From: Empedobacter brevis NBRC 14943 = ATCC 43319
Lineage (GTDB): Bacteria > Bacteroidota > Bacteroidia > Flavobacteriales > Weeksellaceae
Direction of reading: 5' to 3'
NCBI RefSeq assembly: GCF_000382425.1
Contig: NZ_KB908291.1
Coordinates: forward strand, 124,001-188,000
Length of the DNA: 64,000 bases
Shown: one piece after another, positions 36,146-44,698 of the stretch
Layout: each line of letters starts with the position of its first letter
Numbering within the stretch: position 1 is the first letter of the stretch
Notes under the pieces: generated by a model
Database searches by the model: none
What the model was told of the DNA's origin: nothing
What the model saw: only the letters and a program-made list of their open reading frames with translations
Program-made: the position numbers and the translations under genes

Positions 36146-37246
36146 TTATTTTGACGTTTCTTTTTGCCCCATTAACATCAGGAACGATTTTAAGAATTCG
36201 TCTATATCACCATTCATCACAGCATCTACATTACCTGTTTCCGTGCCTGTTCTGACGTCTTTTACCAATTTATAAGGATGCATTACATAATTACGAATTT
36301 GAGAACCCCATTCGATTTTCATCTTATTTGCTTCAATTTCGTTACGGGCAGCCATTTTCTTTTCTAATTCTATTTTGTACAACTCAGATTTTAACATCTC
36401 CATTGCACGTTCACGGTTGGCCAATTGAGAACGTTCAATTTGACAAACGACTACTATTCCTGTTGGTTTGTGTGTTAATTGAACTTTGGTTTCTACTTTG
36501 TTGACATTTTGCCCTCCAGCCCCACCGGAACGAGAAGTTTGTAACTCAATATCTGCAGGATTGATTTCAATTTCGATGGTGTCATCCACAATTGGAGAGA
36601 CATAGACTGAAACGAAACTTGTGTGACGTTTAGCATTACTATCAAAAGGTGAGATACGTACCAAACGGTGAACACCATTTTCTCCTTTCAAATAGCCGAA
36701 TGCAAATTCTCCATCAATTTCTAATGTGACGGTTTTTACACCAGCGACGTCACCTGCTTGGTAGTTCAGTTCTTTTACTTTATAACCATGCTTTTCAGCC
36801 CACATGAGGTACATACGCATCAACATAGAAGCCCAGTCACATGATTCTGTTCCTCCGGCTCCAGCAGTGATTTGAAGAACAGCACCAAGATTGTCACCTT
36901 CTTCTGATAGCATATTCTTAAATTCAATATCTTCGAGAAGTTTTGCAACAATTTCGTATTGTTCCATCACTTCTTCGTCTGTAACTTCACCTTCACGGTT
37001 AAATTCTACTAAGACTTCCACATCGTTTACAGCATTTGCAATGGTCTGGTATTCATCAATCCATTTCTTTTTTCCGCGTAAACCTTTCATAAAAGCTTCC
37101 GCTTCTTTCGGATTGTTCCAAAATTCAGGAGAAGCAGCATGTTCTTCTTCATTTTGAACTTCGATTTCTTTCTGCTCAATTTCCAAATATTCGTGCAAAT
37201 CCTGTGTACGCTTTTGGATATCTTTTAGTAATTCGTTGTTAAACAT
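36146..37246 (-). CDS. prfB: Peptide chain release factor 2, no programmed frameshift
   Basis: This 366-residue factor terminates translation at UGA and UAA. The SPF codon-recognition tripeptide (199-201) and the GGQ motif (244-246, [11 protein letters not shown]) are intact. In many bacteria prfB needs a +1 shift at CUUUGAC after about 25 codons. Here the matching spot (codons 20-22, Tyr-Leu-Glu, TATTTGGAA) reads straight through with no UGA, so that autoregulation is absent. The -7 box TACATTTG ends five bases before the ATG. It leads the trkA-trkH operon. Confidence 0.96.
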   Translation of the reverse strand: MFNNELLKDIQKRTQDLHEYLEIEQKEIEVQNEEEHAASPEFWNNPKEAEAFMKGLRGKKKWIDEYQTIANAVNDVEVLVEFNREGEVTDEEVMEQYEIVAKLLEDIEFKNMLSEEGDNLGAVLQITAGAGGTESCDWASMLMRMYLMWAEKHGYKVKELNYQAGDVAGVKTVTLEIDGEFAFGYLKGENGVHRLVRISPFDSNAKRHTSFVSVYVSPIVDDTIEIEINPADIELQTSRSGGAGGQNVNKVETKVQLTHKPTGIVVVCQIERSQLANRERAMEMLKSELYKIELEKKMAARNEIEANKMKIEWGSQIRNYVMHPYKLVKDVRTGTETGNVDAVMNGDIDEFLKSFLMLMGQKETSK

Positions 37247-37251
37247 AAATG

Positions 37252-37259
37252 CAAATGTA
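37252..37259 (-). promoter_or_regulatory. Candidate -7 box of prfB, near-leaderless
   Basis: TACATTTG on the minus strand matches TAnnTTTG and ends five bases upstream of the prfB ATG at 37246. The -33 element is not evident. Confidence 0.4.
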
Positions 37260-37272
37260 TAAAAATAGAAAA

Positions 37273-37671
37273 TTAGGCATTAATGACTTTATCATCTTTT
37301 CCGTTCCAAGAAAGAATTTTATAATTAAAACCTTCTTCGGTTTTAATTTCTTGATTTTTCAATATCAAAAATGTATCATCCCAATCGTCCTTTTCATAGC
37401 TAATAACCCAAAATAATTCGTTGAATAATAAACCTTCCAGGATATATAGAAGTTCTTCCACTGCGTCTACTTGATACGTTGTAAAAGGATGAGAAGTCTT
37501 GATCCATATTTTATCATCATCAGATGTTTGAATGTATAAATCTCCTAGAGCTGATTTGTATTCATTCTCGATATGAAATTCTAATAATTCGGATTCCTTT
37601 TTATGAAGCCCTGTTAAGTCGGGCAAAGCCTCAACAATTTCAGTGTATATATTGGTTGAAAAATCGTTCAT
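37273..37671 (-). CDS. Acidic cytosolic protein of unknown function
   Basis: From the ATG at 37671 it has 132 residues (a TTG at 37692 overlaps the -7 box). It is acidic, with many Trp/Tyr/Phe ([29 protein letters not shown] region), no signal peptide and no membrane segment. It precedes prfB by 26 bases on the same strand and may be co-transcribed with it. I do not recognise a family; an immunity-like fold is conceivable but unsupported. Confidence 0.65.
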   Translation of the reverse strand: MNDFSTNIYTEIVEALPDLTGLHKKESELLEFHIENEYKSALGDLYIQTSDDDKIWIKTSHPFTTYQVDAVEELLYILEGLLFNELFWVISYEKDDWDDTFLILKNQEIKTEEGFNYKILSWNGKDDKVINA

Positions 37672-37689
37672 CTTTCTAAAATTAGCTTG

Positions 37690-37697
37690 CAAAAATA
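37690..37697 (-). promoter_or_regulatory. Candidate -7 box
   Basis: TATTTTTG on the minus strand fits TAnnTTTG, 18 bases before the ATG at 37671. Confidence 0.45.
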
Positions 37698-37704
37698 AAC
37701 GATA

Positions 37705-38115
37705 TTATCTAATTCTGACACGATATTTATGTTCAATAAATCGAAAGAAGTTAAATAATTTATATTCAAAATCATATCCATAATCAACAGAAGGATCTAA
37801 ATCTATACTAACCGCATATAAATCAGGATTGTATACGAGTGGTTGCATATGACGTTGATTCCAGATCATGACATATAGACGGTTCATTTGTTCATAATAT
37901 TGTTTTGAATAAGATTCTTTTGGTAAGGCAATCGATTTTAAATAAACATCATATTGAGGGTCAAATACAACAATATCATAATCACCCTCTTCGTTTGGCT
38001 CAAATTTTAAAGAATTATCCTCTTTATTTGGAATCGAATTTTTAGTTGTCTGATTTGTAGAACAGGCAAAAAATAAGAGTGGAAGACTTATAAGTAGGAT
38101 TAGTTTTTTCATCAT
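37705..38115 (-). CDS. Small lipoprotein (DUF6146-like)
   Basis: This 136-residue lipoprotein has a lipobox (FFAC, Cys about 18), a disordered polar linker and a folded C-terminal region (GDYDIVVFDPQYDVYLKSI onward) ending in basic residues (HKYRVRIR). From memory, Flavobacteriia carry a lipoprotein family of this size and ending (DUF6146), with no assigned function. The start is an ATG-ATG pair. It is divergent from the ArsC-like gene, with a near-palindromic TAAATTTA between them that might serve both promoters. Confidence 0.75.
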   Translation of the reverse strand: MMKKLILLISLPLLFFACSTNQTTKNSIPNKEDNSLKFEPNEEGDYDIVVFDPQYDVYLKSIALPKESYSKQYYEQMNRLYVMIWNQRHMQPLVYNPDLYAVSIDLDPSVDYGYDFEYKLFNFFRFIEHKYRVRIR

Positions 38116-38150
38116 TTTTAATTTGATTAAATTTACTAAAAAATACCGAT

Positions 38151-38495
38151 ATGTATACGATTTTGCATAATTCTCGCTGCGGGAAAAGCAGAGAAGCGAT
38201 AAAAGTTTTAGAAGAATCCGGAAAAGATTTTGAAATAAGAGAATATTTGAAAGAACCTTTGAGAAAGGAAGAATTAAAAGATGTTCTAAAAAAACTAAAT
38301 CTAAAACCGATTGATATTATCAGAACAAATGAAGAAGAGTGGAAATTAAATTTTAAAGGAAAAGAGTTGTCTGAAGATGCTATTTTAGATGCGATGATTG
38401 AATTTCCGAAATTGATTCAACGTCCTATTGTAACAGATGAAAGAAGTGGAGTAGTGGGGCGTCCAAAGGAATTGGTTGAAGATTTTATTCGATAA
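38151..38495 (+). CDS. ArsC/Spx-family protein (arsenate reductase-like)
   Basis: This 114-residue thioredoxin-fold protein has a catalytic-type Cys10 in NSRCGKSREA. The arsenate reductase signature also includes EYLKEPLRKEEL, IIRTNEEEWK and the Arg-rich LIQRPIVTDERSGVVGRP. Glutaredoxin-linked ArsC enzymes reduce arsenate, but no arsenic regulator or efflux gene is near, so housekeeping or YfgD-like roles are equally possible. The next small gene lies 47 bases downstream. Confidence 0.9.
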   Translation: MYTILHNSRCGKSREAIKVLEESGKDFEIREYLKEPLRKEELKDVLKKLNLKPIDIIRTNEEEWKLNFKGKELSEDAILDAMIEFPKLIQRPIVTDERSGVVGRPKELVEDFIR

Positions 38496-38542
38496 AATTT
38501 GGTTTGATAATTGTTATACCTTCTAAATTAAACATCCAAACT

Positions 38543-38770
38543 ATGAGAATTTTAGACGCATTAACAAAAAGTCAAAAAGAAAAAGGAACGAAAATAGGAT
38601 TATTAACAACAGCAGCGACTACAGGAGTTACTGTTGCGAAATTTTTTGGTAAACGTTCTATTTATGGAATAATTGGAGGAATTGCTGTAACATTGGCTGC
38701 TGATTATATTCGAAAAAAATATGAAAAGAAAATTGAGACTGAAAAAGAAGAATCAGTTTTGGAACAATAA
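38543..38770 (+). CDS. Small glycine-rich membrane-associated protein, unknown
   Basis: From the ATG at 38543 it has 75 residues. An upstream TTG at 38504 is less plausible. The centre is hydrophobic and rich in Gly/Ala (IYGIIGGIAVTLAADYI) with a preceding Gly/Thr segment (GLLTTAATTGVTVAKFFG), which could form one or two membrane helices. The ends are Lys/Glu-rich. It probably shares the ArsC-like transcript and ends at a terminator. No family recognised. Confidence 0.6.
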   Translation: MRILDALTKSQKEKGTKIGLLTTAATTGVTVAKFFGKRSIYGIIGGIAVTLAADYIRKKYEKKIETEKEESVLEQ

Positions 38771-38801
38771 AAAAAATCCGCTCATTTGAGCGGATTTTTT
38801 T
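38770..38801. terminator. Bidirectional terminator
   Basis: Fifteen-base arms (core ATCCGCTCA and complement) with a tiny loop lie between two converging genes and start at the last base of the small-protein stop. Confidence 0.85.
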
Positions 38802-38818
38802 ATTGTCTATCTATAAGT

Positions 38819-39898
38819 TTATTTATTTAAAACTTCCATATCAAAGTACAAGGTAGCGTTTGGTGGAACAACTCCTCCGGCACCTCTTGCTCCATAACCT
38901 AATTCAGCAGGAATAATTAAAAATACTTTAGCCCCTCTGTTGAACATTGTTAAAGCTTCCATCCAACCTTGAATTAAACCTGTTACTCCAACTGTTGCAT
39001 CTAATGGTTGATCACGGTCATAAGAAGAGTCTAATTTTTCTCCGTCATTTAAACGTAAAGTGTAATGAACTTGAATAGCATCTCCTTGAACTGGTTTAAC
39101 CCCTGTACCTTCTTCTAAAATAACATATTTTAATCCAGACGGAGTTGATTGTGCTTTCGCTTCTAATTCTTTTTGACGAGCAATTTCTGCATCTTTTTCA
39201 GCTTTTATTTTAGCTTCAGCTTCAGCTTGTTTTTTTGCATGATTTGCTTTTGCGTCTTCAAATGATTTTGCCCCGTCATATTTAGCATATTTATCACCTT
39301 TACGGGCAATTTCTACTTTTTCAATTACAACAGGAACAACAGGTTTATCATCTGGAGTTTTTTCTACATTCGCAATAGAATCGATAACTTCTAAGCCTTC
39401 TACAACTTGTCCGAAAACAGTGTGTCGCCCGTCTAACCACGGAGTAGGAACTTCTGTAATAAAAAATTGAGAACCATTTGTTGCCGGTCCTGAATTTGCC
39501 ATAGATAAAACACCTTTTTTATCGTGTTTTAAAGCTGGATCAAATTCATCTTCAAAATCGTAACCAGGTCCTCCTGTACCTCTTCCATCAGGATCTCCAC
39601 CTTGAATCATGAAGTCTTTAATTACACGGTGAAAAACGATTCCGTCATAAAAAGGAACTCCTTTTGATTTTGCTTTATTTTCTTTTGTTCCTTCTGCTAA
39701 TCCAACAAAGTTTGCAACCGTCATTGGAGCCTCTTCTTCGTATAATTTGATTGTCATTGCACCATGATTTGTTGTCATTTTTGCATACAATCCGTCTTCT
39801 AAACTTTTAAATTCTTCTTTACTCATCGATTTTGGAATTTTAACGCCACAACTTACCAAGGTAGTAATGACAGTTAAGATTAATAATATTTTTCTCAT
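38819..39898 (-). CDS. Lipoprotein fusing a cyclophilin and an FKBP-type prolyl isomerase
   Basis: This 359-residue lipoprotein (lipobox LVSC, Cys about 17) carries a cyclophilin domain (about 40-200; [33 protein letters not shown]). A Lys/Glu/Ala-rich helical linker follows (about 205-250) and then an FKBP domain (about 255-359; [31 protein letters not shown]). Both active-site regions look intact, so it has two unrelated prolyl-isomerase folds in one periplasm-facing chain. It follows gldI by 28 bases, pointing to an envelope-folding role linked to gliding/T9SS proteins. Confidence 0.93.
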   Translation of the reverse strand: MRKILLILTVITTLVSCGVKIPKSMSKEEFKSLEDGLYAKMTTNHGAMTIKLYEEEAPMTVANFVGLAEGTKENKAKSKGVPFYDGIVFHRVIKDFMIQGGDPDGRGTGGPGYDFEDEFDPALKHDKKGVLSMANSGPATNGSQFFITEVPTPWLDGRHTVFGQVVEGLEVIDSIANVEKTPDDKPVVPVVIEKVEIARKGDKYAKYDGAKSFEDAKANHAKKQAEAEAKIKAEKDAEIARQKELEAKAQSTPSGLKYVILEEGTGVKPVQGDAIQVHYTLRLNDGEKLDSSYDRDQPLDATVGVTGLIQGWMEALTMFNRGAKVFLIIPAELGYGARGAGGVVPPNATLYFDMEVLNK

Positions 39899-39926
39899 TT
39901 TATTTTAAAGTCTTTGAAATTCTATT

Positions 39927-40454
39927 TTAGTGTTTTTTTATTTTTAAAACCTTTACATCCATAATAATAGGTGTGTCCGGTGCAATTTTTTTAGTGTCAC
40001 CATAACCTCCATATGCTAAAAACGAAGGTAATAATAATTTTGCAGATTCACCTTCAGGAATTAGTTGCAATGCTGCTTGTAAGCCTCTTACAATATCAGA
40101 TTTTCCTAAAATAATTTTCTGAGTTTTATTCTCGTTGTAAGTATATAAAACATTGTTTTCGAGATCCGTTACTTGGTATTCAAATTCAATATAATCTCCA
40201 TTATTAGCAGTTAGTGATGTATGTTGTCCACTATTTGAAATCCAAAAGCCAGAATTTGTTTTTACAAACTTTAGATCAGATGTTTTCATGTAATCATCAA
40301 ACCATTGCAATTCTTCTTGGTGTAACAATTTTCCACGCTCTTGCGAACGTTTCATAAAATCATCATTGGAATATGAAACGGGATATTGGATAACTTTCTG
40401 GTCACAACTGACCAAAGTAAAGATTCCGAAAGTGAATAAAATAATTTTTTTCAT
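39927..40454 (-). CDS. gldI: Gliding-motility-associated FKBP-type lipoprotein GldI
   Basis: This 175-residue lipoprotein (lipobox LVSC, Cys about 17) has a helical N-terminal region (about 30-75) and a C-terminal FKBP domain (about 80-172; YIEFEYQVTDLENNVLY, LAYGGYGDTKKIAPDTPI). Sequence style and gene order (DHH phosphoesterase directly upstream) match GldI of Flavobacterium, a prolyl isomerase needed for gliding-protein folding. The start codon abuts the upstream stop with no gap. The aromatic FKBP-site residues are only partly conserved, so isomerase activity may be weak. Confidence 0.9.
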   Translation of the reverse strand: MKKIILFTFGIFTLVSCDQKVIQYPVSYSNDDFMKRSQERGKLLHQEELQWFDDYMKTSDLKFVKTNSGFWISNSGQHTSLTANNGDYIEFEYQVTDLENNVLYTYNENKTQKIILGKSDIVRGLQAALQLIPEGESAKLLLPSFLAYGGYGDTKKIAPDTPIIMDVKVLKIKKH

Positions 40455-41480
40455 TTAGATGACAATATGGGCCAATTTTTCTTTGTAATCTGTTAGAAGA
40501 GATTGGAAGTAAGCAATTGTTTCTTCCATGTTCATATCCGAACGACCACCAGCAGCATTGATGTGACCACCTCCATTAAAATGTTTACGCGAAAATTCAT
40601 TCACATCAAAATCGCTTTTTGAACGCAATGAAATTTTGATGAAATTATGATGTGTATCTTCAATGAAAATTACAGAAAAAACGAAATTTTCTACGCTCAA
40701 ACCATAATTAACGAACCCCTCTGTATCACCTTTTTGAAAACCATTTTTTAACAGGTCTTCACGTTTTAAGAACATAAAAGCTGTGCGGTATTCCGGCAAA
40801 AAAGTCAGGTTATTTAAAGTTAAGGATAATAATTTCAGGCGACCTTGAGTCTGCGAATCATTGACATATGACGTTACTTTGTCAACTTCTACACCTTTGT
40901 CAATTAATTCAGCTACGATACGATGTGTATCAGCTGAAGTATTACGAAAACGGAAACCACCGGTATCAGTCATAATTCCTGTATAGATACATTCAGCAAT
41001 ACCTTTGTCAATTTTATCTAAATCATTCATCGCATTGATAAAATTGTAGACCATTTGACAAGTTGCTGGCATTTCAATATCCGAATACATGAAATCGAAT
41101 GTATCAGGTTCGCGGTGATGATCGATTAATATTTTTGGAGCTTTTGAACGTTCTACCCAGTTCCCTAAGTCGTCAATTCGTTTTACGGTATTGAAATCTA
41201 AAATAAAAATTAACTCGGCTTGATGAATAATAGCTTCGGCAACTTTTGGACGATAATCTGCTATTACAATATCCTTTGCAGAAGGCATCCATTTTAAGAA
41301 TTTCGGAAAATCATTCGGCGAAACAATGTTACACGTATGCCCTAGTTTGTTCAAGTAATGAAACATTGCCAATGTAGAACCTATCGCATCTCCATCCGGA
41401 TTTTTATGCGGAAGAATTGCAATTTTTTTTGGCGTTGATTTTAAAAGAGATTTTAACTCTTCGAAATTTGTCATTTGCAT
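40455..41480 (-). CDS. DHH/DHHA1 phosphoesterase (NrnA-like oligoribonuclease/pAp phosphatase)
   Basis: From the ATG at 41480 the protein has 341 residues. I chose it over the frame opening at 41498, which would run through the -7 box. DHH motifs are ILPHKNPDGDAIGS (about 20-33), FILDFNTVKRIDDL, DHHREPD (the DHH triad, about 120-126) and MTDTGGFRF. The C-terminal DHHA1 substrate motif is GGGHINAAGGRS. NrnA-type enzymes degrade short RNA oligomers and pAp. It is the first gene of the operon with gldI and the cyclophilin-FKBP gene. Confidence 0.92.
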   Translation of the reverse strand: MQMTNFEELKSLLKSTPKKIAILPHKNPDGDAIGSTLAMFHYLNKLGHTCNIVSPNDFPKFLKWMPSAKDIVIADYRPKVAEAIIHQAELIFILDFNTVKRIDDLGNWVERSKAPKILIDHHREPDTFDFMYSDIEMPATCQMVYNFINAMNDLDKIDKGIAECIYTGIMTDTGGFRFRNTSADTHRIVAELIDKGVEVDKVTSYVNDSQTQGRLKLLSLTLNNLTFLPEYRTAFMFLKREDLLKNGFQKGDTEGFVNYGLSVENFVFSVIFIEDTHHNFIKISLRSKSDFDVNEFSRKHFNGGGHINAAGGRSDMNMEETIAYFQSLLTDYKEKLAHIVI

Positions 41481-41485
41481 AGTTG

Positions 41486-41493
41486 CAAAGATA
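41486..41493 (-). promoter_or_regulatory. Candidate -7 box of the nrnA-like/gldI operon
   Basis: TATCTTTG on the minus strand matches TAnnTTTG and ends five bases before the ATG at 41480, suggesting a leaderless message. Confidence 0.45.
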
Positions 41494-41570
41494 AACAAAC
41501 AACTGTAAAAGTGGAATAGTGCAAAGAAATAAAAACGTAAGAAATAGATTTTTTAGCATTCAATTGATAA

Positions 41571-42824
41571 TTATTCGATTTCATGAAGTAAAGTTGAAAT
41601 TGTACTTTGATTAATAAAAATGAGATAATCGAAATCATCTGTAATAGATGAATTGACAAATTCATTTTTAGCTTCTACCATTCCTGTCCATCGATATGGT
41701 TTTTTATTTAAAATCCATTTAGCTAAATTATTATTTTCTTCTTTTATTTTTTTTAAGTCTAATAGAAAAATAGGAATATTAAGAGAGTTTAAGTAAGCTT
41801 CGATGGATGTGCTATTTTCTATTTGAGCTTCAACAACTTTGGTAATGGGAATCTTTTTCATAGTATTTAAAAACACACGATTTTGTCCACTGAAGAAAGT
41901 AAAACCGATAGACGTATAATTTTCTTTTAATTTCTTGTCTAAATAAAACCCACTAGCAGGCTTCTTTTGCATGATATGTTGATTATGAGCCCAAATAATA
42001 AATTTAGAGTTTGGATATTGGTTTTGAGTCCAAAAGAAATTATCTGCCATAAATGAATCTCGATTAGAGCGATACATTTTATCGAAATATTGTGTAATAA
42101 TGGTTATATTATGAAGAGCCCAATCTTTATTTTTTTTAGAGTCTTTTGTGTTGCTTATTTCATAAATTATTTGGTTGATGTATTTTTCAAATTGTGTTTT
42201 CTGGTTTGTCGTATAATTGGTAATTCGTGTTTGATTCTTTTGCAATTCTACTAGTAAATTCTTGAATTGAATTAAAGTACTAGAATCGATAGAATTATTG
42301 GCATAAAATGTTTCTAGAATGGAGATAGAAGGAATATAACTTTGCATATCAATTCCTTTTATATATACTTTTTTATCATGATTCAAGTTATAATCATGTA
42401 AAGAGTTAATCATATTTAAGACATCATAATTTTCCCATATTGGAAAATTTAATTGATTTAAGACATTTATGGCATTGGTTTTATTATCAATAATAAACTC
42501 GTTAATTTGATTGGTTTCTACTGTAGGAGACTCCATTGTTACAATATCAAATTCTTTATTTTTGATCAAGTAATTAATGATACGATGTTTTAATTGAAAA
42601 ATTTCTTTAGAACTATGCGTAACTTCGCCTAAAGCGACAGCATTTGAGTTTCCAATTAATTCATTTAAGAACAGTAAATCTTTTTCATCTTCAACCTTAG
42701 GATTAGTCGTTGAAATAGGATAAATAAACTTTTTTAGATAGTTTAGTTCTTCATTATTCAAAAATTCTGTTTGAGCGAATAATAAATTAGGAAGAAAAAT
42801 AAGCAAATGTAAATACTGTTTCAT
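41571..42824 (-). CDS. Secreted erythromycin-esterase-family protein
   Basis: This 417-residue protein has a signal peptide (about 1-17, LLFAQ). The family fold shows VALGEVTHSSKEIFQLKHR (about 63-81, holding the conserved Glu-x-x-His), IKGIDMQSY and IIWAHNQHIMQKK (about 272-284, second conserved His). Known Ere enzymes are cytosolic macrolide esterases. This export signal and sequence divergence argue against drug resistance and for an unknown hydrolytic role, so resistance should not be inferred. The ATG is 18 bases after a terminator and no promoter match was found. Confidence 0.85.
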   Translation of the reverse strand: MKQYLHLLIFLPNLLFAQTEFLNNEELNYLKKFIYPISTTNPKVEDEKDLLFLNELIGNSNAVALGEVTHSSKEIFQLKHRIINYLIKNKEFDIVTMESPTVETNQINEFIIDNKTNAINVLNQLNFPIWENYDVLNMINSLHDYNLNHDKKVYIKGIDMQSYIPSISILETFYANNSIDSSTLIQFKNLLVELQKNQTRITNYTTNQKTQFEKYINQIIYEISNTKDSKKNKDWALHNITIITQYFDKMYRSNRDSFMADNFFWTQNQYPNSKFIIWAHNQHIMQKKPASGFYLDKKLKENYTSIGFTFFSGQNRVFLNTMKKIPITKVVEAQIENSTSIEAYLNSLNIPIFLLDLKKIKEENNNLAKWILNKKPYRWTGMVEAKNEFVNSSITDDFDYLIFINQSTISTLLHEIE

Positions 42825-42842
42825 ATTTCTAGAATAGACAAA

Positions 42843-42878
42843 AAAAGGTTTCTTAATTATTTTGTTAAGAAACCTTTT
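42843..42878 (-). terminator. Terminator of the ABC-2 operon
   Basis: Fourteen-base arms AAAAGGTTTCTTAA and complement with an 8-base loop are followed on the minus strand by T-run. Confidence 0.85.
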
Positions 42879-42895
42879 CTAATTTTGAATAAAAT

Positions 42896-43726
42896 CTATA
42901 AATCTCTTTTCTTGATGATGAATAAAGATAATCCTAAAAATAAAATGATATAGAAAACATTGATTCCAAGATGTTCCCATTGAATAGCATCTGGTGTGAA
43001 TAATTTTCCACCCATCAAAGCTTCTTTTATATCCATCGACGGATAATCAATTATTTTTGAATTCGAGTTGAGTGGTAAAAAATTAGTGAATAATTTTATC
43101 TCTTCTACATTGGTTGGTGGATTTTTTCCAAAACGAACCAAGAATTCAATCACTTTTAAAACTGATTCTATAATATTTAATACAATTAGAGATAGAATTG
43201 CAAAGGCACTTCTCTTTAATAAAAAAGATAAAAACATGGCGAATACAATATAGGCGAAAATTTCGATGAAATAGCCTCCCAAAAATTCGATGCCTTTGAT
43301 AAATTCAAATTTTTCACTAAAGAAAGAACCTAATCCAAAAACTAAAACAGCAACCAACAAAGTTGATAGAAGTGTAATGATGATATTCATGAGTACCTTT
43401 GTATTCAGAAATTCTGTTTTTGATAACCCATCAATTGTATTTTGTTTGAATGTACCGAAAGAATACTCGTTGGTTATATTATTAATCACGATAATCGCTA
43501 AAAAGAATTTACCAAAACCAAGTAACCAGGTAATATTGTGCCAGATTGCAGGGAATTCTAAAGCACCAAGTTGAATGAAATCAATTTTTAATCCATTGAT
43601 ATTTGGTTTGATATTCGGTAAAGTAATTCCCATTAACAAAATCATCACAAAATATAAAATGATAAAAATTCGTGTTCCTTTGTTATAAAATAATTTATTC
43701 CATTCTATGTTAAATAATCTTTTCAT
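42896..43726 (-). CDS. ABC-2-type transporter permease
   Basis: This 276-residue inner-membrane protein has about six transmembrane helices. An extended loop carries NEYSFGTFKQNTIDGLSKTEF, the hallmark of ABC-2 permeases (YxxGTxKQxxxxGxSRxxF). It lies one base after its ATPase gene and before a terminator, so they form a two-gene exporter. The substrate is unknown; related two-gene systems export peptides, antibiotics or lipids. Confidence 0.9.
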   Translation of the reverse strand: MKRLFNIEWNKLFYNKGTRIFIILYFVMILLMGITLPNIKPNINGLKIDFIQLGALEFPAIWHNITWLLGFGKFFLAIIVINNITNEYSFGTFKQNTIDGLSKTEFLNTKVLMNIIITLLSTLLVAVLVFGLGSFFSEKFEFIKGIEFLGGYFIEIFAYIVFAMFLSFLLKRSAFAILSLIVLNIIESVLKVIEFLVRFGKNPPTNVEEIKLFTNFLPLNSNSKIIDYPSMDIKEALMGGKLFTPDAIQWEHLGINVFYIILFLGLSLFIIKKRDL

Positions 43727-43727
43727 G

Positions 43728-44624
43728 TTAATTTTGATTTTGAATTAATTGGAAAAATTGTTGCTCTAAAGATTCTCTTCGTTTTACTAAATGGTTGACT
43801 ATAATTCCATGTTCATATAACGTTTTATTTATTTCTGCTGGATCTTTTTCTTCAGTTAAAACAGCCAAAAGTTTATTATTCTCTTTGGTAACTTTAGAAA
43901 CAAACGAAAAAGTTTTTAACGTATACTCTAAGCTTTCCATATTAGATGCAGAAACTTCAATGCTACCAAAACTAGAATTCATTTGATCGACAGAACCGGC
44001 ATACAACATTTTTCCTTGATTAAGAACCACCACATGTGAACATACTTTTTCTACTTCGTCCAATAAATGACTTGCCAAGATAATTGTGGTACCTTGTTCA
44101 GCAATCTTAATAATCAATTCGCGAATTTGAATAATTCCTTGTGGATCTAATCCATTGGTTGGTTCATCTAAAATTAAAACTTCAGGATCATTTAGTAGAG
44201 CGCCGGCAATAGCTAAACGTTGTTTCATTCCTAATGAGTATTGTTGAAATTTATCTTTTTTGCGGGAAAGCAAACCAACTAATTCAAGTTTTTCATCAAT
44301 TTTGGAATAATCTGCTTCTTTGATGTCCGCAACTATTTCAAGATTTTTTTGTGCTGATAGGTAAGGGTAGAATTTTGGGCTTTCGATAATTGCACCAATT
44401 TTTTTTAGAGAATCGTTGTCAGGTTCCTTTCCAAACCATTTCCATGAGCCAGCTGTAGGATTAATTACGTTAAGAATCATTCCTAACGTTGTAGATTTTC
44501 CACTTCCATTTGGTCCAAGTAGTCCATAAACGTTTCCTTTCTCTACTGAAAAGCTGACGTTATTGACAGCGGTAAAACTGCCAAATTTTTTAGTTAGTTG
44601 AGTTATTTCAAGAACTTTATTCAT
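43728..44624 (-). CDS. ABC transporter ATP-binding subunit (CcmA/BcrA-like)
   Basis: This 298-residue ATPase has Walker A GPNGSGKST (about 36-44), the ABC signature YSLGMKQRLAIAGALL (about 133-148), Walker B VLILDEPTNGLDP (about 153-165) and a switch His (ASHLLDEVEKVC). The C-terminal ~80 residues form the regulatory extension seen in DrrA/BcrA-type exporters. It pairs with the ABC-2 permease one base downstream. Divergent from the ChaN-like gene. Confidence 0.95.
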   Translation of the reverse strand: MNKVLEITQLTKKFGSFTAVNNVSFSVEKGNVYGLLGPNGSGKSTTLGMILNVINPTAGSWKWFGKEPDNDSLKKIGAIIESPKFYPYLSAQKNLEIVADIKEADYSKIDEKLELVGLLSRKKDKFQQYSLGMKQRLAIAGALLNDPEVLILDEPTNGLDPQGIIQIRELIIKIAEQGTTIILASHLLDEVEKVCSHVVVLNQGKMLYAGSVDQMNSSFGSIEVSASNMESLEYTLKTFSFVSKVTKENNKLLAVLTEEKDPAEINKTLYEHGIIVNHLVKRRESLEQQFFQLIQNQN

Positions 44625-44698
44625 CGTAGTTGAATTTGTTTTTTTAATATGTAGAGTTTTTCGTTAATTTGTTACAATTTAGAATTAATTTAAATAAC

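Noticed and set aside
38151-38495. Arsenic resistance locus
   Set aside because: A single ArsC-like gene without ArsR, ArsB or Acr3 is insufficient.
41571-42824. Macrolide resistance gene
   Set aside because: The fold is right, but the signal peptide, divergence and lack of mobile-element context do not support drug resistance.
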